From the NCBI GenBank assembly GCA_041402045.1, contig JAWKSZ010000036.1:13004-77003 (forward strand): 64,000 bases of DNA, read 5' to 3'. Shown one piece after another: positions 44,656-53,865 of this stretch. The notes beneath the pieces were generated by a model that was given only the letters and a program-made list of their open reading frames with translations, made no database searches and had not been told where the DNA came from. Every line of letters starts with the position of its first letter. The first letter of the stretch is position 1. Source of the stretch: JAGQRJ01 sp041402045. GTDB lineage: Bacteria > Planctomycetota > J058. A program made the translations under genes and the position numbers.

Positions 44656-44675
44656 AGGGGCGCGCTCGCGCCCCT
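44656..44675 (+). terminator. Hairpin after 44400 gene
   Basis: 8-bp stem AGGGGCGC / GCGCCCCT with a 4-nt loop, 28 nt after the stop codon, flanked by two TCGAGCGGC direct repeats. No T-tract. Confidence 0.5.
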
Positions 44676-44887
44676 GTCGAGCGGCTAGCGCACAGTGTCA
44701 GTCTAAGAATTGACGCTAATTTCTTGAGGGCGCCGTTCAGATCTTAGTGGGTCTCAGGCGCCACCCCGACTCCGGCCAGATCGACGTAAGTCATTGTTTT
44801 CCGAATCGCCGGGCGTGCCCCTCCCTCGAGGCGCGTCGCGCTCGCCCCGCGCTTCGACCGACCGAGCTCTCGGCCACCCCGAGCGAG

Positions 44888-45068
44888 GAATTCGCCCGGA
44901 CGGGAGTTCCCGCGGAGCGCGGGCCAGACCCCACGGCTCGCCCGTCCGAGCGAGTTTGCTGCGGCAGCTTCCGCTGCCGCGCCGCCTTCGGCGGCGTAAG
45001 AATTCGCCCGGACGGGAGTTTCCGCGGAGCGCGGGCCAGACCCCACGGCTCGCCCGTCCGAGCGAATT
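44888..45068. repeat. Two REP-like 69-bp palindromic units upstream of the Hsp70-like gene
   Basis: Units 44888-44956 and 45000-45068 are direct repeats differing at only two positions. Each unit starts AATTCGCCCGGACGGG and ends in its near-exact inverse (CCCGTCCGAGCGAATT in the second), so each is a terminal inverted repeat of 16 bp around an inner GC-rich core. The 43-bp spacer holds two hairpins (GCGGCAGC/GCTGCCGC and GCCGCC/GGCGGC). This is BIME/REP-like organisation. No gene lies in 44628-45101. Confidence 0.75.
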
Positions 45069-45101
45069 GCTCCTCGCCGAGCCCCGCGTTAACTTCAGCG
45101 C

Positions 45102-47300
45102 ATGGGTGGCCCACTCGTCGGGATCGATCTCGGCACCACGAACTCCGCGATCGCGTTCCTCAACACCTTCGGGCGTGCGGAGGTGATCCCGAACCTCGAC
45201 GGGGAACCCTTCACGCCGTCGGTGGTCTACTTCGCCCCCGCCGGCCCCCCGATCGTCGGGCGCCAGGCGCGCGAGCTCTCGCACACCGACGCCGCGCGGG
45301 TCGCCGAGTTCTTCAAGCGGGAAATGGGCGACCCGGACTTCAGCTTCGACGTCGACGGGCGCTCGTGGACTCCGCCTCAGCTCTCGGCGTTCGTGCTCAC
45401 GAACCTGCTGGACGCGGCGGAGGCCCGCCTCGGCGCGCGCCCGGAGTCGGCGGTGATCACCTGCCCGGCCTACTTCGGCGACCTCGAGCGTCAGGCGACG
45501 ACCGACGCCGGGCGCCTGGCGGGGCTCGAGGTGTTGAGCGTGTTCAACGAGCCCACGGCGGCGGCGCTGGCCTACGGCCTGCACCACGCGGCCAAGGGCG
45601 ACCGCCTGCGGGCCATGGTCTACGACCTGGGCGGCGGCACCTTCGACGTCACCGTGATCGAGCTCCAGGGGCGCAGCGTGCGCGTGCTGGCCACCGCCGG
45701 CGAGCACCGGCTGGGCGGCAAGGACTGGGACGACGAGCTGCTCAACTACGTGGCCGAGGAGTTCGAGCGCACCCACGGGCGCGACCCGCGGGAGGACCTG
45801 GACGCGATCCAGGACCTCCGCAACCGCTGCGAGGCGGCGAAGGTCACCCTCAGCCGCCGCACCCGCGCTCGGATCTTCTGCCGGGCCTACGGCGAGGCCT
45901 TCAAGCTGGACGTGACCCGGGGGCTGTTCGACGAGCTCACGCGGCCGCTCCTCGAGCAGACCCAGACCTACGTCGACCAGGTCCTCGCCCAGGCCAAGCT
46001 GACCTGGGACGAGGTCGACGTGATCCTGCCCGTCGGCGGCAGCTCGCACATGCCTCAGGTGCGGGAGCTCCTGGGCAGGCTCAGCAACGCGCCGATCGAG
46101 TCGGCCCTCGACCCGGAGCTCGCCGTCGCTCGGGGCGCCGCCTACTACGCCGGCCTGATCCGCGCCGAGCAGGGCTTCGAGATCAAGGTCCTCTGCGAGC
46201 GGCCGTCGGCCACCGCCGAGGACTTGCCCGAGGTGTTCGGGCTCCCGGGCAAGGTCGGCGACGACGTCCTGGGCTTGCCGGGCCAGGTCGGCAGCGCCGG
46301 CGCGCTGCCGGGCCGCACCGGCGACGACGTCCTGGGCTTGCCGGGCCAGATCGGCAGCGCCGGCGCGCTGCCCGGTCGGACGGGGTCCGCAGGCGCGCTG
46401 CCGGGCCAGGTCGGGAGCGCGGGCGCGCTGCCCGGTCGCACGGGGTCCGCAGGCGCGCTGCCGGGCCAGGTTGGGAGGGCGGGCGCGCTGCCCGGACGGA
46501 GGGGGGACGCGGGCGCGCTCCCCGGACGCACGGGATCTGCAGACGCGCTGCCTGGACGCACGGGATCCGCGGGGGCGCTGCCCGGACGCACGGGGAACGC
46601 GGGGGCGCTGCCGGGCCAGGCGGGAACCGCCGGGGCGCTGCCCGGTCGCAGCGGAGGAGCGCCGGAGCCGGTGACCTTGGGGGCCCTGCCGGGCCTGACC
46701 GGGGCCCGGCCGCTGCCGCCGGTGCCCGAGGCGCCGGTGTTCGCGGTGGCCACCAAGAAGCCCGAGCCCGCGCCCGCCGGCGCGCCGCCGCCGATCCCCG
46801 CGCCGCTCGAGCAGCTCGCCGCCGCCCGCGGCGCGCAGGTCGCCTCCTTCGAGCAGGCGCTGAACATGTCCCTGGGCGGCCAGGTCGCCCCGGTGGTGAA
46901 CGTCAACTCCCACAGCCTGGGGGTCCTGGTGTTCCGCCAGGGCCAGCCGTGCACGAGCGTCATGATCGGGGCGAACTCGAGCCTCCCGGCCACGCGGCGC
47001 ACGACCTTCCAGACGATCAACGACGGCCAGACCGGCGTGAAGATCGTGGTCCTCGAGGGCGAGAACCAGGACCCCGACCACAACATGCGGATCGGCGAGG
47101 CCGTGATCTCCGGGCTCCCGCCGCGGCCCAAGGGATCGCCGGTCGAGGTCGCCTACCACTACGACCGCGACGGGCGAATCCACGTCTACGCCCGCGACGT
47201 GCAGAGCGGGCGCACCGTCCAGACCGTGCTCCAACGCGAGGGCGCCCTCACCCGCGGGCAGCACCAACAGTTCATGCAGGCCATGGGGCGCCGTGGCTGA
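45102..47300 (+). CDS. Hsp70-like protein with LPG-repeat insert, no alpha lid
   Basis: 732-aa DnaK relative. The ATPase half has phosphate-1 GIDLGTTNS, NEPTAAALAYGL, phosphate-2 VYDLGGGTFDVT and the adenosine motif LPVGGSSHMP, so it should bind ATP. Residues about 376-533 are unlike DnaK: some 15 LPG motifs in 10-residue repeats such as GSAGALPGRT/GSAGALPGQV, Gly/Pro-rich and collagen- or elastin-like. A DnaK-type beta substrate domain follows (about 585-700: NVNSHSLGVLVFRQGQ, TTFQTINDGQTGVKI). The alpha-helical lid and EEVD tail are absent; the protein ends soon after VLQREGALTRGQHQQF. Stop overlaps the start of the J-like gene (47293), strong evidence for a functional pair. Confidence 0.9.
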   Translation: MGGPLVGIDLGTTNSAIAFLNTFGRAEVIPNLDGEPFTPSVVYFAPAGPPIVGRQARELSHTDAARVAEFFKREMGDPDFSFDVDGRSWTPPQLSAFVLTNLLDAAEARLGARPESAVITCPAYFGDLERQATTDAGRLAGLEVLSVFNEPTAAALAYGLHHAAKGDRLRAMVYDLGGGTFDVTVIELQGRSVRVLATAGEHRLGGKDWDDELLNYVAEEFERTHGRDPREDLDAIQDLRNRCEAAKVTLSRRTRARIFCRAYGEAFKLDVTRGLFDELTRPLLEQTQTYVDQVLAQAKLTWDEVDVILPVGGSSHMPQVRELLGRLSNAPIESALDPELAVARGAAYYAGLIRAEQGFEIKVLCERPSATAEDLPEVFGLPGKVGDDVLGLPGQVGSAGALPGRTGDDVLGLPGQIGSAGALPGRTGSAGALPGQVGSAGALPGRTGSAGALPGQVGRAGALPGRRGDAGALPGRTGSADALPGRTGSAGALPGRTGNAGALPGQAGTAGALPGRSGGAPEPVTLGALPGLTGARPLPPVPEAPVFAVATKKPEPAPAGAPPPIPAPLEQLAAARGAQVASFEQALNMSLGGQVAPVVNVNSHSLGVLVFRQGQPCTSVMIGANSSLPATRRTTFQTINDGQTGVKIVVLEGENQDPDHNMRIGEAVISGLPPRPKGSPVEVAYHYDRDGRIHVYARDVQSGRTVQTVLQREGALTRGQHQQFMQAMGRRG

Positions 47301-48401
47301 GCACAAGACGCGCTACAACGAGCTCCTGGGGATCCCCAACGAGATCAAGGACCCCGACCTCTACCAGCTCCTGGGCCTGACCCGCGGGGGCTCCCTCGCC
47401 AACCTCGACACGGCGTTCCGCGAGAGCATGTCGCGGCTGCAGAAGATCCGCAGCCCCAAGCACAAGTCGTTCATCGAGTTCCTCAAGGGCGAGCTGCGCC
47501 AGGCCAAGTCCACGCTCTCCGACGACCGCAAGCGCGGCGAATACGACGCCCAGCTCCTCGCCGAGCGGCGGGAGCGGGTGGAGACGGTGCTCGAGGTGGT
47601 CCTGGTCAGCGGCTACCTGAGCCCGACCGAGGAGGCGCGGGTCCTGGACCTCGCGGCCTCGTCGGGGCTCCTCCCCGACGAAGCCCAGCTCGTGATCGAG
47701 GAGCAGCTCGAGAAGCACGGGGCCCGGCGGGTGGACCAGGCCGTGGCTCCGCCGACGGCGCGTCCGCCTCGCGCGCGCCGCCGCCCCGGCCCAGCGGGCG
47801 CCCGCGGCGCTCGCACCCGGGCGCTCGGCCGCCCAGCGGCCAAGGCCCGCGCCCGCCCAGCGGCCAGGGCCCCGCGCCGCGACCGGCCAGCGGACGGCCC
47901 GCCCAGCGCCCGGCGACCGGGCGCCCCGCGGCGCCCGCCGCCCGGGCCGCCAGCGACAGCGAGATCCAGGCCGCGATCGCGCGCAAGCTGGGCTTCGGCA
48001 ACCTCGCCCCGCCGTCCGACGAGGGCGAGGTCGTGGCCGAGGTCCTGCAGCCGCGGCTGCAGCAGACGCCGCCCACGGGCACGGGCTGGGGCCAGTCCGC
48101 GCAGCACCCGGCGACCCGAGCGGCCTCGACCTCGACCAGCGACAGCGGCTGGGGGGCCGCGGCGGTCGCCAAGCCCGTCGGCGTATGCGGCGCCTGCCTC
48201 TCGCCGGTGCACGAGCACGAGCTCGGCGCCGGCGCCGAGCGCCTCTCCGACGGGCGCCTGCACTGCCGGAGCTGCACCAGCCAGCTCCACGCGGGCACGA
48301 TCTGCGCGCGCTGCTACCAGCGCTTCTCCCAGGCCCAGCTCCGCGCGCGGGAGGTCGTCGCCCGGCAGTCCCGCGCCTACCACAAGGGCTGCATTCGCTG
48401 A
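47293..48401 (+). CDS. J-like protein with C-terminal LIM-like zinc domain (probable single frameshift)
   Basis: N-terminus resembles a J domain (DLYQLLGLTRGG ... LDTAFRESMSRLQKIRSPKH ... TLSDDRKRGEYDAQL) but the HPD catalytic triplet in the loop is missing (SPKH region). A helical middle (VSGYLSPTEEARVLDLAASSGL) precedes a Pro/Arg-rich linker, in which the reading frame must change between about 47760 and 47950: the initial frame becomes meaningless, while one frame over reads SDSEIQAAIARKLGFGNLAPP. The C-terminus has zinc ligands CGAC, CRSC, CARC and HKGC spaced like a LIM double finger. Stop at 48401. The indel may be a sequencing slip or a true mutation. Overlaps the Hsp70-like gene by 8 nt. 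Confidence 0.7.
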
Positions 48402-48527
48402 TCCCACGATCGAGGCTGACAGGCCTGATCCGGTGTGCGGTAATGCCAGGGTCCGGGGCGGGGAGTGTCCGCCGCGGATCAGCACGACGGGACGTGTCCG
48501 TCGCGCGCCGAACACTCGGAGGACTGC

Positions 48528-50528
48528 ATGAAAGTTGCACTGCCCGATGGCAGTGAGCGCGAGCTCGCTGACCAGGCTTCCGCGGCCGACCTGGCCGCTC
48601 AGATCGGCCCCGGACTCGCCAAGAGCGCGGTGGCCGCCAAGGTCGACGGCAAGGTCGTCGACCTCTCCCGACCGCTCCACGACGGCGCCCAGGTGGCGAT
48701 CATCACCCAGCGCGACGCCGAGGGCCTCGAGGTGCTGCGGCACTCCGCGGCGCACCTCATGGCCGACGCGATCCTGCGGGTGTTCCCCCAGGCGCAGTTG
48801 ACCATTGGGCCCGTGGTCGAGAACGGCTTCTACTACGACATCTACCTGCCCGAGGGGCAGATCAGCTCCGACGACTTCCCCAAGATCGAGAAGGAGATGG
48901 AGCAGATCGCCAAGGCCAAGCTCCCCTTCGAGCGGCGGGTGGCCAAGCAGGGCAAGGCCGACGAGGTGTTCCTGCGCTACCGCGCGATCGACGGCGGCGA
49001 GAACAAGTTCAAGGAGGAGATCGTCGAGCAGGTGCTCGGGCGCGGGGACGAGCTCTCGTTCTACGCCCACGGCGACTTCGTGGACCTCTGCCGCGGGCCT
49101 CACGTGCCCGACACCGGCTGGCTCAAGCACGTCAAGCTGACCAACGTGTCGGGCGCCTACTGGCGCGGCGACGCCAACCGCGAGCAGCTGGTGCGGGTCT
49201 ACGGCACCGCGTTCTTCGACAAGAAGGCGCTCAAGCAGTACCTGCACATGCTGGAGGAGGCCAAGAAGCGCGACCACCGCGTGATCGGCGAGAAGCTCTC
49301 GCTGTTCACCTTCAGCGAGGAGGCGCCTGGGTTCCCGATCTTCCTGCCCCACGGCGCGGTGATCTTCAACGTGCTGGTCGACACCATGCGCGACATGCTG
49401 CGCCAGCGCGGCTACCAGGAGGTCAAGACCCCGCTCGTGCTCTCGGAGAAGCTCTGGCACACCTCCGGGCACTACGACAACTACCTGGAGAACATGTTCT
49501 TCACCAAGCTCAAGCTGCGGAACCCGGAGCACCCTGACGAGATCAAGGACAACGTCGAGGAGTCGCGCCCGCTGGCGGTCAAGCCCATGAACTGCCCGGG
49601 GCATTGCGTGCTCTACAAGAGCAGGCTGCACAGCCACAACGAGTTCCCCCTGCGGATCGCGGAGATGGGCCTCGTGCACCGGCGCGAGCTGAGCGGGACC
49701 CGGCACGGGCTGTTCCGGGTGCAGGCCTTCACCCAGGACGACGCGCACCACTTCTGCACCCCCGAGCAGATCGGGGGCGAGGTGGTGATGCTGATCCAGT
49801 TCTTCCAGGAGGTCTACGGGCTGTTCGGCCTGAGCGACGTGCGGGTCGAGCTCTCGACCCGCCCCGAGAAGAGCATCGGCAGCGACGCCATGTGGGAGCG
49901 GGCCGAGAGCGCGCTGAAGCAGGCGATCGAGAACAGCGGCATGCCCTACGAGCTGAACCCCGGGGACGGCGCGTTCTACGGGCCCAAGCTCGACTTCCAC
50001 ATTCGCGACGTGCTCGGGCGCTCGTGGCAGTGCGGGACCATTCAGCTCGACTTCTCCATGCCCGACCGCTTCGGCCTGACCTACGTCGGCGCCGACGGCG
50101 AGCGGCACACCCCGGTCATGCTCCACCGCGCCTGCTACGGCAGCCTCGAGCGCTTCATGGGGATCGTGATCGAGAACTTCGCGGGCAAGTTCCCCACCTG
50201 GCTCTCGCCGGTGCAGGCCCAGGTGATCCCGGTCAGCGACAAGTTCAACGCCTACGCGGAGTCCGTGATCGCGCAGCTCCAGGCCGCGGGCCTGCGGGTC
50301 GAGGGCAACCTCAGCAGCGACCGCGTGGGCCGCAAGATCGCCCTGGCCAACGAGGCGCGCCTGCCCTACATGCTCGTCGTCGGCGAGCGCGAGCAGGAGG
50401 AGGGGACCGTCAGCGTGCGCGGGCGCGACAAGGAAGACCTGGGCGCCCTGAGCGTCGCGGGCTTCCTCGAGGCGATCGCCGCCGAGCTGCGCCCGGGCGG
50501 CGGGGTCGCCGCGGCCGCCGCCAGCTAG
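48528..50528 (+). CDS. thrS: Threonine-tRNA ligase
   Basis: 666-aa class II synthetase charging tRNA-Thr. TGS domain at residues 1-62, then the editing SAD domain with HSAAHLMADA, catalytic core with motif 1 region (FFTKLKL), KPMNCPGHC (zinc/motif region), motif 2 LVHRRELSGT-HGLFRVQAF and motif 3 HRACYGSLERFMG, and a C-terminal anticodon domain (VIPVSDKFNAYAESV). Full length. The start at 48528 has the ribosome-binding site GGAGGACTGC and matches the normal TGS start. Leader of more than 100 nt between the J-like gene and thrS; no T-box-like structure could be recognised. Followed by a strong hairpin. Confidence 0.97.
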   Translation: MKVALPDGSERELADQASAADLAAQIGPGLAKSAVAAKVDGKVVDLSRPLHDGAQVAIITQRDAEGLEVLRHSAAHLMADAILRVFPQAQLTIGPVVENGFYYDIYLPEGQISSDDFPKIEKEMEQIAKAKLPFERRVAKQGKADEVFLRYRAIDGGENKFKEEIVEQVLGRGDELSFYAHGDFVDLCRGPHVPDTGWLKHVKLTNVSGAYWRGDANREQLVRVYGTAFFDKKALKQYLHMLEEAKKRDHRVIGEKLSLFTFSEEAPGFPIFLPHGAVIFNVLVDTMRDMLRQRGYQEVKTPLVLSEKLWHTSGHYDNYLENMFFTKLKLRNPEHPDEIKDNVEESRPLAVKPMNCPGHCVLYKSRLHSHNEFPLRIAEMGLVHRRELSGTRHGLFRVQAFTQDDAHHFCTPEQIGGEVVMLIQFFQEVYGLFGLSDVRVELSTRPEKSIGSDAMWERAESALKQAIENSGMPYELNPGDGAFYGPKLDFHIRDVLGRSWQCGTIQLDFSMPDRFGLTYVGADGERHTPVMLHRACYGSLERFMGIVIENFAGKFPTWLSPVQAQVIPVSDKFNAYAESVIAQLQAAGLRVEGNLSSDRVGRKIALANEARLPYMLVVGEREQEEGTVSVRGRDKEDLGALSVAGFLEAIAAELRPGGGVAAAAAS

Positions 50529-50547
50529 CAGGCTGTGACGGGCTGAA

Positions 50548-50589
50548 CCCGCCCCCGGCGCGCAGGCGCAGCGCGCGCGCGGGGGCGGG
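50548..50589. terminator. Bidirectional terminator between thrS and FG-GAP gene
   Basis: CCCGCCCCC (50548-50556) pairs with GGGGGCGGG (50581-50589); the inner GGCGCGC/GCGCGCGC extends the stem. It lies 20 nt after the thrS stop and 9 nt after the end of the convergent gene, so it can serve both. Confidence 0.65.
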
Positions 50590-50597
50590 CTCGAGCC

Positions 50598-52103
50598 TCA
50601 GGGTGTCTTGGGTGGCTCGCGCAGCGTGTGCAGGCCGACGTCCAAGCGGACGTCGCTCACGCGCCCTGAGGGCCACCACACCTTCACGCGGTAGGGGCCC
50701 TGGGTGGTCCCCACGCCGAAGTGCAGGATCGGCCTGTTCTGGGACGTGGTCCCGTGGCCGAGGGTCAGTTGGCGCACCTGGCGCCCGGCGCCGTTGCCGA
50801 TCAGGCGCACCGTGGCCCCGGCTCCGTAGCGCTCGGAGCGCCGCCCGCGGAGCTTGATCCGCACGCTCTTCATGCGCGGGGGGATCGTGTTCCGCAGCAG
50901 CCGGGGCTTGCCCCCGGCGCATACCACCAGGTCCAGGTCGCCGTCGAGGTCCACGTCGGCCACCGCGGCCCCCCACCCGTCGTTGTGCACGGCGTCGGCG
51001 GCCGCGCTCACGTCGCGGAAGGAGAAGCTCCCGTCCTCGCGCAGTCGGTTGCGGTAGAGGAACGAGGGGCGCCCGCCGTAGACGCTCGTGAGGTGCAGGT
51101 CCAGGTCGCCGTCGTTGTCGGCGTCGAACAACGTCGGGTTGCTGTGGGTCTCCTCGTAGGCGATCCCCGCGGTGGTCTTGGCGAAGGTGCGGTCGCTGCG
51201 TTGGAGGTAGACGTAGGTCCGGTCGGAGAAGCTCAGATACTGGGGGTGCGCGAGGTTCGCGGAGACCAGGTCGAAGTCGCCGTCGCCGTCGAGGTCGCCC
51301 CAGTCGGAGCCGATCGTGTGCCCGTAGCTCCCGCCGCTCGAGCGGTCGCCGGCGATCCCGCGCTGGACCGCCTGCTCCAGGAAGCGCAGGGTCCCCGAGT
51401 CCCGACGCTGGTTCACCCACAGCAGGTTCCGGTCGAGGCGGTAGTTGCTCACGAACACGTCCACGTCGCCGTCGCGGTCGACGTCCAGCAGGTTCGCCCC
51501 GCGGCCGACCTGGGAGCTGAGCACGAGCTGATACTCGGCCCGGAAGCGACCGTCGCCGGTGCTCACGTAGAGCCGGTCCAGGGTCCCGTTGGACTGGCCG
51601 CGCTCGTAGTTGGCCACGAACAGGTCGGGGTAGCCGTCGCCGTTGACGTCGCCCCAGGCGACGCCCTCGCCGGGCAGCCCGTCGTCGAGGGTCACGCCCA
51701 GGGTCGCGCTGACGTCGGTGAAGCGCACGCTCCCGTTGAGGGTGTCGTTGCGCAGGAGCTTGTCCTGCCCCGCGTCGGTGCCGGAGAGGAACACGTCCAG
51801 GTCGCCGTCGCGGTCGTAGTCCGCGAAGGCGGCCGCGCGCACGCGCTGGCGCAGCCGGCTGCGCACCGGGGCCAGGCTGAAGCGCCCGCTCCCGTCGTTC
51901 AGGAACAGCCGCCCGCTGATCAGGACGTCGGGGTCGCCGTCGCGGTCGACGTCGCCGAAGGCGACGCGGGTGCCCTTGGTGTCGCTGGGGAAGGCGTTGC
52001 CCACGCGCTCGAAGCGCGGGCGGGCGAACGGGTTGGGCTGGGCCAGGAGCGGCGTCGCGCTGAGGGTCAGGGCGGCCGCGCAGGCTAGGGGGCGCAGGTT
52101 CAT
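50598..52103 (-). CDS. Exported FG-GAP/VCBS-repeat protein with ASPIC/UnbV C-terminal domain
   Basis: 501-aa protein with a Sec signal peptide (MNLRPLACAAALTLSATPLLA, cleavage likely after residue 21). It contains about seven FG-GAP repeats with the calcium-binding DxDxDGxxD loop (DVDRDGDPDVLI, DYDRDGDLDVFL, DVNGDGYPDLFV and others) forming a beta-propeller, and a C-terminal ASPIC/UnbV-like domain (LRGRRSERYGAGATVRL ... QNRPILHFGVG). This architecture is widespread in Planctomycetes as secreted/cell-surface proteins of unknown role. The start at 52103 was chosen because it gives the signal peptide; an upstream open frame to 52397 has none. Confidence 0.93.
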   Translation of the reverse strand: MNLRPLACAAALTLSATPLLAQPNPFARPRFERVGNAFPSDTKGTRVAFGDVDRDGDPDVLISGRLFLNDGSGRFSLAPVRSRLRQRVRAAAFADYDRDGDLDVFLSGTDAGQDKLLRNDTLNGSVRFTDVSATLGVTLDDGLPGEGVAWGDVNGDGYPDLFVANYERGQSNGTLDRLYVSTGDGRFRAEYQLVLSSQVGRGANLLDVDRDGDVDVFVSNYRLDRNLLWVNQRRDSGTLRFLEQAVQRGIAGDRSSGGSYGHTIGSDWGDLDGDGDFDLVSANLAHPQYLSFSDRTYVYLQRSDRTFAKTTAGIAYEETHSNPTLFDADNDGDLDLHLTSVYGGRPSFLYRNRLREDGSFSFRDVSAAADAVHNDGWGAAVADVDLDGDLDLVVCAGGKPRLLRNTIPPRMKSVRIKLRGRRSERYGAGATVRLIGNGAGRQVRQLTLGHGTTSQNRPILHFGVGTTQGPYRVKVWWPSGRVSDVRLDVGLHTLREPPKTP

Positions 52104-52305
52104 GGCCGCCGGCGCGCACGCGGCGCGCCGGTCGCAAGCCTCGTGCCCACGGGGAGGCGTCCGCAGAGGACGGGGGAGGGTCCCGCGACGTGGCACGCCC
52201 ACGGGGCGATCGCCGCGATCTGGGCGAGGCTGGCTGCAATCCGCGGGAACCTTCTGCGCGCGGCGAGCGTCAAAGGGAGACCGCGGGAGCGGAAGAGAGG
52301 TCCTC

Positions 52306-52884
52306 ATGTCCCTGCGCCCCGCCGCGCTCGCCTTCGTGCTCCTGCTGCCCTCCTGGGCCTGCGCTGGGCCCCCCGACGCCGCCGCGCTGGCGCGCAAGGC
52401 CTGCGAGGCCGCGAGCGAGTTACCGACCCGGAGCCAGGGCCTGCTCGAGGGGCTGCAGCAAGCGAGCCCCTACGAGCTGCGCCTGATTCGTCCGGCGGTG
52501 CCCGCGGGGAAGTGGATCACGCCGCTCGACGACGCGTTCACGGTCGAGGTGTGGAAGGGCGGCGCGCGGCGCTATGCCTGGAAGGCCCACGCCGGGAGCA
52601 GCTTCACGATCGCGGAGGGCGTGCTCTACCGCAGCGAGTACTGCGCGATCGCGTCGGGCTGCACCGTGCGCGCGATCGACCTCGCCACTGGCGCCGAGCG
52701 CTGGTCGACGGGGCTGCAGGGGATCGGGCCCGTGGCCCACTCCAAGTACTTCAACAGCGTGCGGCTCTACCTGGAGGAGGGGCTCCTGTGCGTGGCTGGG
52801 TACGAGGCGGCGGGCAGCTACGGCGAGGTGCTGGACCCCGCGTCGGGGCGCACCCTCGCCAACCACTGTCCGCGGCGCGAGTAG
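52306..52884 (+). CDS. Exported PQQ-like-repeat protein
   Basis: 192-aa protein with a Sec signal peptide (MSLRPAALAFVLLLPSWACA, about 20 residues; the Cys near the end might instead make it a lipoprotein). The mature part has VRAIDLATGAERWSTGL, the signature of PQQ-like beta-propeller blades, but only one or two blades are present so a full propeller is not formed. Pattern AIASGC and YCAIA provide Cys pairs. Function unknown. Preceded by GGAAGAGAGGTCCTC-ATG, a good ribosome-binding site. Transcribed divergently from the FG-GAP gene. Confidence 0.7.
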   Translation: MSLRPAALAFVLLLPSWACAGPPDAAALARKACEAASELPTRSQGLLEGLQQASPYELRLIRPAVPAGKWITPLDDAFTVEVWKGGARRYAWKAHAGSSFTIAEGVLYRSEYCAIASGCTVRAIDLATGAERWSTGLQGIGPVAHSKYFNSVRLYLEEGLLCVAGYEAAGSYGEVLDPASGRTLANHCPRRE

Positions 52885-52893
52885 TTTGGTCGC

Positions 52894-53865
52894 TCAGGCC
52901 AGCGCAGGCTCGCGCGCGGCCTCGGGCTCGCGCTCCTCGACCGCGGCCGCGGGGCGGTTCGGGTCCCACTCGGGGGCGAGCATGCCCACGTCGAAGGCGC
53001 CGTTGGCGATCAGGAAGTCCTTTCCGCCGAGCTTGCCCTCGATCACGCTCTGAGGGGCGCGCTTCACGCCCCACACCAGGCCCAGCTTCTCCATGGCCAC
53101 GATCGCGTAGTAGCTGGCGTCGATCTCCCACCAGCGGAAGCCCTGGTGCGCGGCGGCCTGATAGAAGTGGTGGTTGTTGTGCCAGCCCTCGCCCATCGTC
53201 AGCAGCGCGAGCACGAAGTTGTTGCGGCTGGTGTCGGTGGTCGCGTAGACGCGCTTCCCGATCATGTGCGAGAGGCTGTTGATCGTGAACGTCCCGTGCC
53301 AGAGCAGGATCGTGCTGATGAAGCAGCCCCACACCATGGCCTGGAAGCCGAGCAGGAAGTGGAAGGCCACGCACATGCCGACGAAGATCGGGAGGTAGAG
53401 CCGGTTCAGCCACACCAGCTCGGGATACTTCATGAGGTCGGGGACCTTCTCGAAGTGGGTCTCGTCGCTCGACTTGTCGGCGACCCACATCATATGGCTC
53501 CACCAGAAGCCGAGCTTCGGCGAGTGCACGTCGCGCTCGGTGTCGCTGTGGGTGTGATGGTTGCGGTGGTGCGCGGCCCACCACAGGACGCCCTTCTGCA
53601 GGGCCAGGGTGCCGAGCAGCGCCATGACGAACTGCACGGGGCGGCTGGTCTTGTAGGTCTTGTGGCTGAACAGCCGGTGGTAGCCCGCGGTGATCCCGAA
53701 CATGCGCAGGTAGTACATACCCACGCACAGGGCGACGGCCTGCCAGGAGATCCCGGCCCAGATCACGCACAAGGCGCTGCCGTGGAAGCCCAGGTAAACG
53801 AGGTTGCGGAAGAACTGAGCCGGCGGGCGCTGGAGGGCCCCGAACGAAGAGCGCGTAGTCGTCAT
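52894..53865 (-). CDS. Membrane acyl-CoA/fatty acid desaturase
   Basis: 323-aa di-iron membrane desaturase. Three His boxes are intact: HRLFSH, HRNHHTHSD and HNNHH, between four hydrophobic segments (LVYLGFHGSALCVIWAGI, ALCVGMYYLRMFG, FVGMCVAFHFLLGF, MVWGCFISTILL). This pattern is of delta-9 acyl-CoA/acyl-lipid desaturases, which make monounsaturated fatty acids for membrane fluidity. C-terminal 40 residues are hydrophilic and dispensable-looking. Start ATG at 53865 gives normal length; the open frame beyond would add an Arg-rich nonsense leader. Divergent from nothing; convergent with the PQQ-like gene, stop codons 9 bp apart. Confidence 0.93.
   Translation of the reverse strand: MTTTRSSFGALQRPPAQFFRNLVYLGFHGSALCVIWAGISWQAVALCVGMYYLRMFGITAGYHRLFSHKTYKTSRPVQFVMALLGTLALQKGVLWWAAHHRNHHTHSDTERDVHSPKLGFWWSHMMWVADKSSDETHFEKVPDLMKYPELVWLNRLYLPIFVGMCVAFHFLLGFQAMVWGCFISTILLWHGTFTINSLSHMIGKRVYATTDTSRNNFVLALLTMGEGWHNNHHFYQAAAHQGFRWWEIDASYYAIVAMEKLGLVWGVKRAPQSVIEGKLGGKDFLIANGAFDVGMLAPEWDPNRPAAAVEEREPEAAREPALA

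Noticed and set aside
46230..46700. Tandem DNA repeat or CRISPR in the Hsp70-like gene
   Set aside because: The repeat is in-frame coding (LPG units of 30 bp) and varies at third positions like protein-coding sequence.
48402..48527. T-box riboswitch in the thrS leader
   Set aside because: No recognisable specifier loop, antiterminator or T-box consensus; the leader is short and GC-rich.
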